From contig NZ_BAAAXV010000001.1 of assembly GCF_039535785.1 (NCBI RefSeq), forward strand, positions 1,116,001 through 1,180,000: 64,000 nucleotides of DNA, read 5' to 3'. This DNA is from Nonomuraea helvata. GTDB lineage: Bacteria > Actinomycetota > Actinomycetes > Streptosporangiales > Streptosporangiaceae. A model generated the notes under the pieces. That model did not search any database. It was not told where the DNA came from and was given only the letters and a program-made list of their open reading frames with translations. The number at the start of each line of letters is the position of its first letter. Position 1 is the first letter of the stretch. The position numbers and the translations under genes are program-made. This document shows, one piece after another, positions 27,235 to 35,994 of this stretch.

Positions 27235-27666
27235 CTACAAGATCCCTGGCAGCACCTCCTCCGACAGATCGGCGAACGCCTGCTCCTGCGCGCTGAGATA
27301 GGTGTCCCAGGCCTGCGCGTCCCAGATCTCCAGCCGGGTGTTGGCCCCGATGACCACGCAGTCACGCTCAAGCCCCGCGTACTGGCGCAGGCTCTGCGGG
27401 ATCGTGATGCGGCCCTGCTTGTCCGGTTTCTCGTCGGACGCACTGGCGAAGAAGACGCGGCTGTAGTCACGCACCGCCTTGGCGGTGACCGGGGCGGTGC
27501 TGAGAGCCTCGGTAATGCGCTGGAACTCCTCCACGGGAAACACGTAGAGGCATCGCTCCTGGCCTTTGGTGATCACAAGACCCTCCGCCAGCTCCTCACG
27601 GTACTTAGCCGGCAGGAACAGCCGTCCCTTGTCGTCCAGACGCGGTTGATGGGTGCCGAGGAACAC
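27235..27666 (-). CDS. mraZ: Transcriptional regulator MraZ
   Basis: AbrB-fold DNA-binding ring protein that represses its own dcw operon. 143 residues with the two family repeats: [23 protein letters not shown] (about 2-24) and a second [18 protein letters not shown] (about 81-98), each containing the DxKGR/DxxGR motif. GTG 27666 ([10 protein letters not shown]) is preferred: GGAGG is 8 nt upstream and it matches family N-termini. The GTG three codons earlier overlaps the RBS. It heads the dcw cluster and its predicted binding boxes lie 52-87 nt upstream. Confidence 0.95.
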   Translation of the reverse strand: MFLGTHQPRLDDKGRLFLPAKYREELAEGLVITKGQERCLYVFPVEEFQRITEALSTAPVTAKAVRDYSRVFFASASDEKPDKQGRITIPQSLRQYAGLERDCVVIGANTRLEIWDAQAWDTYLSAQEQAFADLSEEVLPGIL

Positions 27667-27717
27667 CGGCCCCACCTCCCGTGCCTCGTGAAGCGCTCAG
27701 CGCTGGTGCACCGGGCC

Positions 27718-27759
27718 CTCCACTGCGCACCACCATACTCCACTTCTCCCCACCGTCAA
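27718..27759 (-). promoter_or_regulatory. mraZ promoter with four 10-bp-spaced MraZ boxes
   Basis: On the minus strand GTGGGG (27753-27748), GTGGAG (27743-27738), GTGGTG (27733-27728) and GTGGAG (27723-27718) recur with an exact 10-bp period, the known MraZ operator architecture. TTGACG (27759-27754) and TATGGT (27737-27732) with a 16-nt spacer form a promoter lying across the boxes, so MraZ binding should block RNA polymerase. This is the master promoter of the cluster. Confidence 0.82.
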
Positions 27760-28136
27760 CTGATTCGAACGGTCTTCATCATTGGTTTCCGTTGTGTTTC
27801 CGCAGGTCAGAGCGATGGAGCGGGGTGGAGGGCGGTGACCGGACGGTCAACCCTCATGGGCGTGTCGAGGGTTCAAAAGCGCGGGGAAATAGGGGCTCGG
27901 CCCCTTCGCGAAGCCTTCGGTGGTGGAAAGTGGAGCGCCCGGAGGGGGGTGTGTCACGGGATTCGCACCGCTATGCGACAAGAACGGGAACATCGCCAGG
28001 GTTCCCTTGAATATCCACAAATGTCGCCCGCGAACCCACAGCGTCGTAGGGTCGTACACACAATGGAAAAGGAATGGCATGGCTCCCGCAATGGCACAGT
28101 ACGGGACAGCCGTCGCACTTCTCTCATGGAGGCCCG
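27760..28136. other. Divergent intergenic region mraZ / moxR
   Basis: 377 nt between the mraZ promoter and moxR. I see no credible gene. It holds short inverted repeats GGGGC-TCG-GCCCC (near 27893-27905), TTCGCGAA (27905-27912) and GGGAAC-8 nt-GTTCCC (near 27985-28004), and a relatively AT-rich TTGAATATCCACAAATG stretch near 28007-28023. The moxR promoter must lie here, but I cannot place it. Confidence 0.4.
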
Positions 28137-29114
28137 GTGGCAGTTACCCATGATGTCCCTCCCCAGCTCGACGAGCTGGTCTCCACGGCTCACCGGATTC
28201 GCAGCGCGATCGAATCGGTGATCGAGGGCAAGAGCGACGCCGTACGCCTCACTCTCACCGTCCTGCTCGCGGAGGGCCACCTCCTGATCGAGGACGTGCC
28301 AGGGGTCGGCAAGACCATGCTGGCCAAGGCGCTGGCGCGTTCCATCGACTGCCCTGTGCGCCGCGTGCAGTTCACCCCCGACCTGCTGCCCAGCGACATC
28401 ACCGGGGTCAGCGCGTACAACCAGCAGACCAGGGAGTTCGAGTTCAAGCCCGGCCCGGTGTTCGCGAACATCGTGGTGGGCGACGAGATCAACCGCGCCT
28501 CCCCCAAGACGCAGTCCGCGTTGCTGGAGTGCATGGAGGAGCACCAGGTGACCGTGGACGGGGTGACGTACGCACTGGACTCGCCCTTCATGGTGATCGC
28601 CACGCAGAACCCCATCGAGATGGAGGGCACCTATCCCCTCCCCGAGGCGCAACGCGACCGCTTCACCGCGCGCATCGCGATGGGCTACCCCGAGCCGCAC
28701 GCCGAGCTGGAGATGCTCGACGTGCACGGCGGCACCTCACCGCTCGACAAGCTGGAGCCGGTGGCGACGACGGCCGAGGTGCGCGCCCTGATCGAGGCCG
28801 TACGCGGCGTCTACGTCTCCCAGGCGGTCAAGAAGTACGCCATCGACGTCGTCGTGGCCACCCGCCACTCCCCCGACCTGCGGCTGGGCGCCTCGCCCCG
28901 GTCCACGCTGCAGCTGGTACGGGCCGCCAGGGCGCACGCGGCGCTGGCCGGCCGCGACTACGTCATCCCGGACGACCTGCAGGACCTGGCCATCCCCGTG
29001 CTCGCGCACCGGCTGCTGCCGAGCGTCGAGGCCCAGGGGCAGCGCCGCCTGCCCGAGCAGGTGGTGACCGACCTCATCAGGCGCGTGCCGGTGCCGGAGA
29101 CACGGGGCCGGTGA
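28137..29114 (+). CDS. MoxR-family AAA+ ATPase
   Basis: 325-residue chaperone-like AAA+ ATPase. Walker A DVPGVGKTML (about 53-62), Walker B VVGDEINRASPKTQSALLECMEEHQV, sensor 1 IATQNPIEMEGTYPLPEAQRDRF and the C-terminal SPRSTLQLVRAARAHA / RDYVIPDDLQDLA helices, all MoxR-type. First of a three-gene set (MoxR, DUF58, transglutaminase) in which the ATPase is thought to act on the partner proteins. GTG 28137 has GGAGG 4-5 nt upstream; the longer frame starting in the intergenic region has no family similarity. Confidence 0.93.
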   Translation: MAVTHDVPPQLDELVSTAHRIRSAIESVIEGKSDAVRLTLTVLLAEGHLLIEDVPGVGKTMLAKALARSIDCPVRRVQFTPDLLPSDITGVSAYNQQTREFEFKPGPVFANIVVGDEINRASPKTQSALLECMEEHQVTVDGVTYALDSPFMVIATQNPIEMEGTYPLPEAQRDRFTARIAMGYPEPHAELEMLDVHGGTSPLDKLEPVATTAEVRALIEAVRGVYVSQAVKKYAIDVVVATRHSPDLRLGASPRSTLQLVRAARAHAALAGRDYVIPDDLQDLAIPVLAHRLLPSVEAQGQRRLPEQVVTDLIRRVPVPETRGR

Positions 29115-29117
29115 TGG

Positions 29118-29205
29118 ATCCGCAGCGCAGCGAGGACATCCATCACCGGCACGGATCGAGAAATCCGCAGCGCAGCGAGGGCATCCACCGGCGACACCGG
29201 TCGAG
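29118..29205 (+). repeat. Tandem 43-nt duplicate between moxR and DUF58 genes
   Basis: Two copies of a 43-nt unit (29118-29160 and 29163-29205), both starting ATCCGCAGCGCAGCGAGG and ending CGAG, fill almost the entire gap between the moxR stop and the DUF58 start. The unit contains CGCAGCGCAGCG and imperfect CATCCACCGG self-complementarity. Read as protein it would give QRSEDIHHRHGS-type sequence, but there is no start or RBS. Probably a small dispersed intergenic repeat. Confidence 0.7.
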
Positions 29206-29214
29206 GGAGGCGCG

Positions 29215-30477
29215 GTGAGGGCCGGGCTGCGGGCGCTGACCTCCAGGGGCAGGTCCTTCCTCGCCTCCGGCATCGCGGCGCTGCTGATGGCGTTCTTCCT
29301 CGGGGAGAACGACCTGTTCAGGATCGGCGTGCTGGTGACGGCGCTGCCGCTGCTCGCGGCCATGGTGGTGGCGCGCACGCGCTACCGGCTGAGCTGCGCC
29401 AGGCGCCTCGACCCGCCCAGGGCGGAGGTGGGCGGCGAGGCCACCGTGACCCTGCGGCTGGAGAACGTCACCAGGCTGCCGACCGGTCTGCTGCTCATCG
29501 AGGACACCGTTCCTTACGCGCTGGGCGTGCGGCCGAGGTTCGTGCTGGACCGGGTCGAGTCCCGGGGCGTCCGGGAGATCGACTACCGGGTCCGCTCGGA
29601 CCTGCGCGGCCGTTACACGATCGGCCCGCTGTCGGTCCGCATCGCCGACCCGTTCGGGCTCGTCGAGCTGACCCGCTCGTTCACGATCAGCGACACGCTC
29701 GTGGTGACGCCGCACGTGGCGGCGCTGCCCCACGTACGGCTGTCGGGTGAGTGGACGGGCGGCGGCGACAGCCGTACCAGGAGCGTGGCGGCGGCGGGTG
29801 ACGACGACGTGGCGCCGCGCGAGTACCGGCAGGGCGACGACCTGCGGCGGGTCCACTGGCGATCGACGGCCCGCCACGGCGAGCTGATGGTGCGCCGCGA
29901 GGAGCAGCAGTGGCAGAGCCGCGGCGCGCTCCTGCTGGACAGCCGCAGGTACGCGCACCGCGGCGAGGGCCCGCGCTCGTCGTTCGAGGTGGCGGTCTCG
30001 GCCGCGGCCTCGATCGGCGTGCACCTCGCCCACGAGGGCCTCGGCCTGCGGCTGGTGACCGACCAGGGCGCCGAGCACCTGACGGACACCGGCCTGAGCT
30101 GGTCGCTGCTCGACACTCTGGCCGTGATACGGCACAGCCCGGCCCGCTCGCTGGAGATGGGCGTGTCGGCCCTGCGCCAGGGCGGCGGCGACGGGCTGAT
30201 CGTGGCCGTGCTCGGCGATCTCGATCCGGAGGAGGCAAGGGAGCTGGCCAGGCTGAGGCACAGCGGCATCACCGGGGTGGCGGTCCTGCTCGACGTGAGC
30301 ACGTGGGACGCCGGCGACCGGACGGCCGCGGAGAACCACCAGGCCGTCCAGACGATTCTGGCCGGGTACGGCTGGCGCATCGTGCGGCTGCCCGCGGGCA
30401 CCTCGATCGCCTCCGTCTGGCAACACGCCGCCAACCGCGGCAGGTACGCGCTCAACCCGACGGGAGGTGCGGCATGA
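29215..30477 (+). CDS. DUF58 domain protein
   Basis: 420 residues. Two hydrophobic stretches at about 17-52 form a membrane anchor, followed by a beta-rich region and the DUF58 signature (about 200-232): DDVAPREYRQGDDLRRVHW then STARHGELMVRREE. The C-terminal part has a VWA-like fold pattern (ALLLDSRRYAHRGEG ... VAVLGDLDPEEARELARL) without a full MIDAS. DUF58 proteins pair with MoxR ATPases and transglutaminase membrane proteins; the shared function is unknown and has been linked to envelope or secreted-protein maturation. GTG 29215 with GGAGG 5 nt before. Its stop overlaps the next gene by ATGA. Confidence 0.9.
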   Translation: MRAGLRALTSRGRSFLASGIAALLMAFFLGENDLFRIGVLVTALPLLAAMVVARTRYRLSCARRLDPPRAEVGGEATVTLRLENVTRLPTGLLLIEDTVPYALGVRPRFVLDRVESRGVREIDYRVRSDLRGRYTIGPLSVRIADPFGLVELTRSFTISDTLVVTPHVAALPHVRLSGEWTGGGDSRTRSVAAAGDDDVAPREYRQGDDLRRVHWRSTARHGELMVRREEQQWQSRGALLLDSRRYAHRGEGPRSSFEVAVSAAASIGVHLAHEGLGLRLVTDQGAEHLTDTGLSWSLLDTLAVIRHSPARSLEMGVSALRQGGGDGLIVAVLGDLDPEEARELARLRHSGITGVAVLLDVSTWDAGDRTAAENHQAVQTILAGYGWRIVRLPAGTSIASVWQHAANRGRYALNPTGGAA

Positions 30478-32915
30478 GGCTGACCTCCGCCGCGGGAGTG
30501 GCCACGTTCGCCGCCGCGCTGCTGCTCTACCCGCTCTTCCAGGGCGGCGCCTGGTTCTGGACGTCGCTGGGCGCCGTGCTCGCCGTGATGGCGGCGGGCC
30601 TGCTGAGCAGCCGGCTGTCGCTGCCCGCGTGGGCGGCGCCGCCGGTCGCGCTGGTCGCGACGTGGATCTACCTGACGGTGGTCTTCGCGGCCGGCAAGGC
30701 GTGGGTGCTGGTGATCCCCACCAAGGCGTCGGTGATGGAGCTGGGCAGGCTGCTGGGCGTCGGCTGGACCGACATCCAGCGCTTCGCCGCTCCGGTGCCG
30801 CAGACGGACGGCATCACGCTGCTGACCGCGGCCGGCGTGGCGCTGATCGCGATCGCCGTGGACCTGCTGGCCGCGCGGCTGCGCAAGGCGGCGCTCGCCG
30901 GGCTGCCGCTGCTGGCGCTGGCCACCGTGCCGGCGACGATCCTGCCCGACCCGATCAGCTGGCCGGCGTTCATTCTGGCGGCACTGGGGTTCGTCAGCCT
31001 GCTGATCGCCGACGGCCGCGAGCGGGTGGGCCACTGGGGCAAGGCGGTGCTGGTACGGCGGACGCGCGCGGCCACCTCGCAGCCCGCCTCGCGCAACGGG
31101 GCGGACACCAGCGGCCTGCGACTGTCGGGCAAGCGCATCGGGTTCGCCGCGATCGCGCTGGCCGTGGGGGTCCCGGCGCTGCTGCCGGCCATGGAGCCGG
31201 TGTCGTTCTTCACGTTCGGCGTGGGCGGCACGGGCCTGGGCAAGGGCAACTCGATCAGCATCCCCAACCCGGTCGCGTTCCTGAAGGGCCAGCTGGACCT
31301 TCCGGAACGGCGGGTGGTCCTCACCTACACCAACAACGACGACAAGCCCCGCTATCTGCGGATCTACGCGCTCGACACGTTCGACGGCCAGCAGTTCGGC
31401 ATGACCGATCCGACGGGGCTGGCGCAGAACACCACGGACAACGGCCCGCTCCCCGCGCCGCCCGGGCTGGGCCCGCAGCCGAAGATCGGCAACGTGGTCA
31501 CGAAGATCCAGATCAGTGACGAGATCAGGAAGCTGCAGTTCCTGCCGCTGCCGTACCCGCCCAGGGAGGTCCAGGCGGACGGCGACTGGCGGGCGGACGT
31601 GGACACGCTCATGGTCTTCTCCACCCGCGACGAGGCCGCGGGCCTGGACTACCAGGTGGCCACGAGCGAGCCGCTGCCGACGCCGGAGCTGCTGGAATCG
31701 CTCGGCGGGACCCGGCCGACCACCGACCCCCGCTACCTGAAGCTGCCGGACAATCTGCCTCCCGAGATCGGCAAGCTGGCGTCCGACCTGACCGCGGACG
31801 CCAAGACGGACTACGACGCGGCGGTGAAGCTGCAGCAGTTCTTCACCAAGGACGGCGGCTTCACCTACAACCTGCGCACGCAGGGGCAGAGCAACTCGGC
31901 GCTGCGGGACTTCCTGCTGCGCGACCGGGTCGGCTACTGCGAGCAGTTCGCCGCGTCGATGGCGGTGCTGGCCAGGCTGGTGGGCATCCCGTCGAGGGTG
32001 GCCATCGGCTACACGGGCGGCACGAAGGTCGGCGACCGGTGGCAGGTCGGCACGAACGACTCCCATTCCTGGCCCGAGCTGTATTTCGAGGGCGTGGGCT
32101 GGCTGCCGTTCGAGCCGACCCCGGCGGGGTCACTCGGCCAGGGCAGCGCGCGTGTGCCCGAGTACACCCAGCCCAGGCCGCGCTCCGCGGGCGAGGCCGC
32201 GACGCCGACGCCGGGCGCGACCAGCTCGTCCGCGGACGAGCCCGTCGCACCGCAGACCCGGCGTAACCCGCGGGAGCTGGACCGCGAGGGCGTGGTCGCC
32301 ACCGGCGGGCTGCCGCCGGACGACTCCATGCCGCTGATCGCCAAGATCGGCATCGGCGCGGGGGCGCTGCTCCTGCTGCTGCTGATCCCCGCCGGTCTGC
32401 GGGTGCTCACCAGGAACCGGCGCGTACGCAACCTGGGCTGGAAGGTGTCGGCACCCGCCGACGAGCTCACGTCCGCGATGGTCTCGGATGCCTCGCGCCG
32501 CCATCCGTCCGTGGCCCCGTCCGTGGCGGCGGCCTGGGCGGAGCTGGACGACGTGCTGTACGACTACGGCATGGCCCGCCAGACCAGCGAGACCCCGCGG
32601 GCGCTGGCGCGGCGGCTGGCCCAGCAGTACGAGTTCGACGCGGAGTCGGCGGCGGCCGTCGCGGCCATCGCCTCGGCGGTGGAGCGCGTGCTGTTCGCCC
32701 GGGATCCCGGGGAGATCGGGCCCATGCGCAAGGACCTGCGCAAGGTGCGCCAGGCCCTGGCGGCCACGGTCTCACGCGGGCGGCGGGTGCGGGCGGTGCT
32801 GCTGCCGCCGTCGACGCTGCGGCGGCTGCGAGCCGTGGGAGAGCGGCTGCTCGACGGGTTCGACCTGCTGGAGAACATCAGGCTGCGGCGGACGGCGGCT
32901 CAGAAGGGCTCCTGA
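30474..32915 (+). CDS. Membrane transglutaminase-like protein (TgpA type)
   Basis: 813 residues. An N-terminal block of TM helices (about 5-165, plus one near 218-240), a large extracytoplasmic part, a transglutaminase-like core, a single TM near 617-638 and a cytoplasmic helical DUF4129-like tail. The core has the catalytic Cys in RVGYCEQFAASMAVLARLVG, IPSRVAIGYTGG and the His in TNDSHSWPELYFEGVGWLPF; the acid follows as FEPTP, Glu where many relatives have Asp. Similar proteins may cross-link or cleave amide bonds at the cell surface; the substrate is unknown. Start ATG 30474 overlaps the DUF58 stop by 4 nt with GGGAGG 6 nt upstream. Confidence 0.9.
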   Translation: MRLTSAAGVATFAAALLLYPLFQGGAWFWTSLGAVLAVMAAGLLSSRLSLPAWAAPPVALVATWIYLTVVFAAGKAWVLVIPTKASVMELGRLLGVGWTDIQRFAAPVPQTDGITLLTAAGVALIAIAVDLLAARLRKAALAGLPLLALATVPATILPDPISWPAFILAALGFVSLLIADGRERVGHWGKAVLVRRTRAATSQPASRNGADTSGLRLSGKRIGFAAIALAVGVPALLPAMEPVSFFTFGVGGTGLGKGNSISIPNPVAFLKGQLDLPERRVVLTYTNNDDKPRYLRIYALDTFDGQQFGMTDPTGLAQNTTDNGPLPAPPGLGPQPKIGNVVTKIQISDEIRKLQFLPLPYPPREVQADGDWRADVDTLMVFSTRDEAAGLDYQVATSEPLPTPELLESLGGTRPTTDPRYLKLPDNLPPEIGKLASDLTADAKTDYDAAVKLQQFFTKDGGFTYNLRTQGQSNSALRDFLLRDRVGYCEQFAASMAVLARLVGIPSRVAIGYTGGTKVGDRWQVGTNDSHSWPELYFEGVGWLPFEPTPAGSLGQGSARVPEYTQPRPRSAGEAATPTPGATSSSADEPVAPQTRRNPRELDREGVVATGGLPPDDSMPLIAKIGIGAGALLLLLLIPAGLRVLTRNRRVRNLGWKVSAPADELTSAMVSDASRRHPSVAPSVAAAWAELDDVLYDYGMARQTSETPRALARRLAQQYEFDAESAAAVAAIASAVERVLFARDPGEIGPMRKDLRKVRQALAATVSRGRRVRAVLLPPSTLRRLRAVGERLLDGFDLLENIRLRRTAAQKGS

Positions 32916-32964
32916 CCGGTGTGTCCGGCCGTTCCCCCGAGGAAGGGGTGCGGCCGGACCGGTC
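32914..32964 (+). terminator. Long hairpin terminator after the transglutaminase gene
   Basis: GACCGG (32914-32919) pairs with CCGGTC (32959-32964) and TCCGGCCG (32924-32931) with CGGCCGGA (32951-32958), with an inner CCCC/GGGG stem. The stem begins within the stop codon. No U-tract. Confidence 0.65.
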
Positions 32965-33071
32965 AGTCTCCAACGCCTCCGGCACGGCCAGAACGGTCGC
33001 ACTCAAGACGCGCCTTCAGGACACGACGGCCGGGGGACGGCTCGGCCGGTCGGGGCGCATCCAACACGACG

Positions 33072-33096
33072 GCCGCCCGGGCGGATGCCGGGCGGC
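33072..33096 (-). terminator. Hairpin terminator after the DUF3040 gene
   Basis: Perfect 9-bp stem GCCGCCCGG / CCGGGCGGC with a 7-nt loop, 16 nt beyond the DUF3040 stop on the minus strand. Lies between convergent genes and could work both ways. Confidence 0.65.
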
Positions 33097-33112
33097 TGTG
33101 CCGGATCAGCGG

Positions 33113-33517
33113 TCAGCGATCGTCGTGGCGACGGCGCCAGCGCTCTTCCATGCGCTCCATGAAGGTGCCCCGGTTACGGCGGGCCTGCTTGCCCTGAGGG
33201 GTGCCCGTACCGGAGGAGGGAGGGGAGTCACCGAACCCATTCATGCGTTTCCAGCTGGACAGGCCCCACAGACACGCGGCGAGCATGACCACGAAACCGC
33301 CGACGCCGAGCGGGATCAGCGCACCGCCACTTATCACCACGCCGACCATCATGACGACGACGCCGAGAGCAAAGCCGATGGAGGCCCTGATCAGGCGACG
33401 CTTGTAATGGGTGCGCGGGTCACTGATCCTTACGGTGTTGGCCCACTTCGGGTCCTCGGCGTAGAGGGCCTGCTCGATCTGTTCGAGCAAGCGCTGCTCG
33501 TGCTCAGAGAGCGGCAC
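33113..33517 (-). CDS. DUF3040 domain membrane protein
   Basis: 134 residues. The N-terminal PLSEHEQRLLEQIEQALYAEDPKWA block is the DUF3040 signature; two TM helices follow (about 48-68 and 72-92) and a basic tail ends RWRRRHDDR. Such small proteins are conserved near dcw clusters in actinobacteria and have no assigned function. GTG 33517 has GGAGG 4 nt upstream; the longer frame to 33568 lacks RBS support. The 230 nt upstream to dinB shows no gene. Confidence 0.88.
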   Translation of the reverse strand: MPLSEHEQRLLEQIEQALYAEDPKWANTVRISDPRTHYKRRLIRASIGFALGVVVMMVGVVISGGALIPLGVGGFVVMLAACLWGLSSWKRMNGFGDSPPSSGTGTPQGKQARRNRGTFMERMEERWRRRHDDR

Positions 33518-33747
33518 GGCGCCTCCCAAGGACGGCCCCAGGACGGGGAAGACGGCAACGGACGACACGGGGTGTCCGAACCTCGCGGTCGGTTATCCCC
33601 AGAATACGAGGCTGTAGACGTAGGCGAAAGCAAACGTCCAACGCAGACCAAACCGGAGGTGTCGTCATGGCTCCATTGTGACCCATCTCGCCCCCTTCCC
33701 CCCAAAATCGCCACACTTAAAGCCCCCAGCAAATCCGGACATCGGCG

Positions 33748-34989
33748 TCATGTCTCTGCTTCATCAAGCTTGCCACGTACGAGCGATGCCGGGACCACCG
33801 CATCGGGACCGAATCTCCGGATCGCCCTGTCCATCGCCTGCTCGGCCTCACGCCAGCCGGTCTCCCGCTCCCCGAGGCTGAGCTGCCGGGTGGCCTCCTC
33901 CGCCGGCCGGAGGTTCTCCATCCGGACCCCCACCAGGCGCAGCCGTACGCGCTGGAGGTCGGCCGCCTCGAACAGCTCGCAGGCTGTGGCGTAAATCACC
34001 TGAGCCACGTCGGTCGGCTCGCGCAGCGTGCGCGAGCGGTTGATCGTGGTGAAATCGGCTCGGCGTAGCTTCACACTTACAGTCCTTCCCACGTGGCCGC
34101 CCTTACGCATCCTGGCGGCCACCCGCTCGGAAAGGCGCAGCAGCTCCCGCTTGATCACCTCGGGATCGTCCACGTCGACCGCGAACGTCTCCTCATTGCC
34201 GATGCTCTTGTCGGGCACGTGGGCGCTCACCGCCCGCTCGTCGCGGCCCCACGCCAGCGCCGCCAGATGACCGCCGACGGCCTGGCCGAGCTCGCGCTGG
34301 AGGGTGGCGGGCGGCACTCTGGCCAGGTCGCCGACGGTGCGGATGCCGAGGCGTACGAGGGACTGCTCAGTGCGCTCGCCGACGCCCCACAACGCCGACA
34401 CGGGCAGCGGGTGGAGGAAGTCCACGACCTGGTCGGCGGGCACCACCAGGAGCCCGTCGGGCTTGCACTGCTTGGAGGCCAGCTTCGCCACGAACTTGCT
34501 GCTCGCCACGCCGACCGAGCACGTGATGCCGTAGCGCTCGAGGACCTGCTCCCTGATCATGGCGGCGATGGCGGCGGGCGGGCCGAGCCGGCGCCTGGCG
34601 CCCCCGACGTCGAGGAACGCCTCGTCGGACGCGATGGGCTCCACCAGTGGGGTGATCGCGTGGAAGATCTCCATGACGCCCTTGGAGACCTCGGAGTATT
34701 TGCCGTGGCTGGGCGGGATGACCGTGGCCTGCGGGCAGAGTCTGCGCGCCCTGCTCATCGGCATCGCCGAGTGCACGCCCTGGGCCCTCGCCTCGTACGT
34801 GGCGCTGAGCACGACGCCACGCCCGGCGGGCGAGCCCACGATCACCGGGCGGCCGCGCAGCTCCGGGCGGTCGAGCAGCTCGACGCTGGCGAAGAAGGCG
34901 TCCATGTCGACGTGGAGGATCGGGCAGCCGCTGTCATCGGCCCCGGTACGCGGAGCGGGGCCGATGCCTGTGATCTGCTTGCGGGACAC
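33748..34989 (-). CDS. dinB: DNA polymerase IV
   Basis: Y-family translesion polymerase. 413 residues. Catalytic carboxylates in ILHVDMDAFFASVELL and ASDEAFLDVGG; VVLSATYEARAQGVHSAMPM, SVGVASSKFVAKLAS, the helix-hairpin-helix region LWGVGERTEQSLVRLGIRTVGDLA, and a C-terminal little-finger domain. No beta-clamp-binding QL-F motif is obvious; QLSLGERE near the end may serve. GTG 34989 start. No LexA-type operator recognised upstream. Confidence 0.95.
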   Translation of the reverse strand: MSRKQITGIGPAPRTGADDSGCPILHVDMDAFFASVELLDRPELRGRPVIVGSPAGRGVVLSATYEARAQGVHSAMPMSRARRLCPQATVIPPSHGKYSEVSKGVMEIFHAITPLVEPIASDEAFLDVGGARRRLGPPAAIAAMIREQVLERYGITCSVGVASSKFVAKLASKQCKPDGLLVVPADQVVDFLHPLPVSALWGVGERTEQSLVRLGIRTVGDLARVPPATLQRELGQAVGGHLAALAWGRDERAVSAHVPDKSIGNEETFAVDVDDPEVIKRELLRLSERVAARMRKGGHVGRTVSVKLRRADFTTINRSRTLREPTDVAQVIYATACELFEAADLQRVRLRLVGVRMENLRPAEEATRQLSLGERETGWREAEQAMDRAIRRFGPDAVVPASLVRGKLDEAET

Positions 34990-35016
34990 GCCGTCGATTC
35001 TATCCGAACACGCGTT

Positions 35017-35769
35017 CTAAAGCCTATGACCGAGCACGTGCAGCTGTGTGGCGATGTCTCTCAGCACGGGATGGGCGGCGGCGGCCTGTTCGAGCGCGAC
35101 GAGCGCCTCCGCCGCGCCGGGCTCGCCGTCGACGAGCCTGCTCGGCACGAGGTCGGCGAAGACCCGGACGCCGTGGACGGCGCTGACGGAGAACCCGGTG
35201 GCGCTCAGCAGCTCGGCGAGCGCCTCCGCGGCGAAGCGCCTCGGCGTGGGATCGCGGTCGCCCCACGTGCCCGCGGGATCGCCCAGCACGGCCCGCGCCT
35301 CGTCGAACTGGCCGGCGAGCGCCCGGTGGATGGCGCTGGCGACGGGGTTGGCGGCCAGCACGCTCACGGCGCCGCCCTTGCGCAGCACGCCCGCGACGGC
35401 GGCCAGCGCGCTGGTCGGGTCTTCGACGTACTCGAGCACGCTGTGGCACAGGACCAGGTCGGCGCTGTCACGGCTGAGCAGCTCGTCCAGGCCGTCGGCG
35501 TCGCCCTGCAGGGCGCGTACGCCCACGCCCTTCTCCTTGGCGCGGCGTTCGAGCGCGGCCAGCGAGTCGGGGCTCGGATCGACGACGGTGACGGTGTGGC
35601 CGAGCGCGGCCAGCGGCACGGCGAACCCCCCGGTGCCGCCTCCGGCGTCGACGATGTCGAGCGCATCGCGCCCGGTCGCCGCCGCCCGCTCGGTCAGCAC
35701 GGACCGCAACGCGTCCCAGACAACGGCGGTCCGCACCGCCGGGGTCCTCGTGGCGCCTTCAGCACGCAA
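35017..35769 (-). CDS. Class I SAM-dependent methyltransferase
   Basis: About 250 residues. SAM motif I IVDAGGGTGGFAVPLAALG, motif II VVDPSPDSLAALE, then LQGDADGLDEL and LVLCHSVLEYVEDP. Similar methyltransferases stand near ftsZ in Streptomyces; the substrate is unknown and the fold is close to the UbiE/SmtA type. The start is uncertain: TTG 35769 has GGGAGG 10 nt upstream and leads into TRTPAVRTAVVWDALR, the family-like N-terminus. A longer frame runs to 35991 with low-complexity basic sequence. It ends 27 nt from the dinB start. Confidence 0.85.
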   Translation of the reverse strand: MRAEGATRTPAVRTAVVWDALRSVLTERAAATGRDALDIVDAGGGTGGFAVPLAALGHTVTVVDPSPDSLAALERRAKEKGVGVRALQGDADGLDELLSRDSADLVLCHSVLEYVEDPTSALAAVAGVLRKGGAVSVLAANPVASAIHRALAGQFDEARAVLGDPAGTWGDRDPTPRRFAAEALAELLSATGFSVSAVHGVRVFADLVPSRLVDGEPGAAEALVALEQAAAAHPVLRDIATQLHVLGHRL

Positions 35770-35994
35770 CGTCGGCTCGCCTCCCTCTCCCCTCGCGACG
35801 GGGGCCCGGCGCCCGGCCGTCGCGAACGTGCACCCCGCGAACTGCTTCTCCGCGGACGGGCCCAGCCTACGCGGTACGCCGGTCCCCTGCTTCCCGCCGC
35901 CCACACCCGCGCCCGGCCGAACCTCCGCCCGCCACCACAGGTGCTGACGGCGGACCCGCCTCCCGAGCGCCGCGTCGGCGACACGCCGCACAGG

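Noticed and set aside
27760..28136. Small gene in the mraZ-moxR gap
   Set aside because: Open frames exist on both strands but lack RBS, codon bias and recognisable sequence.
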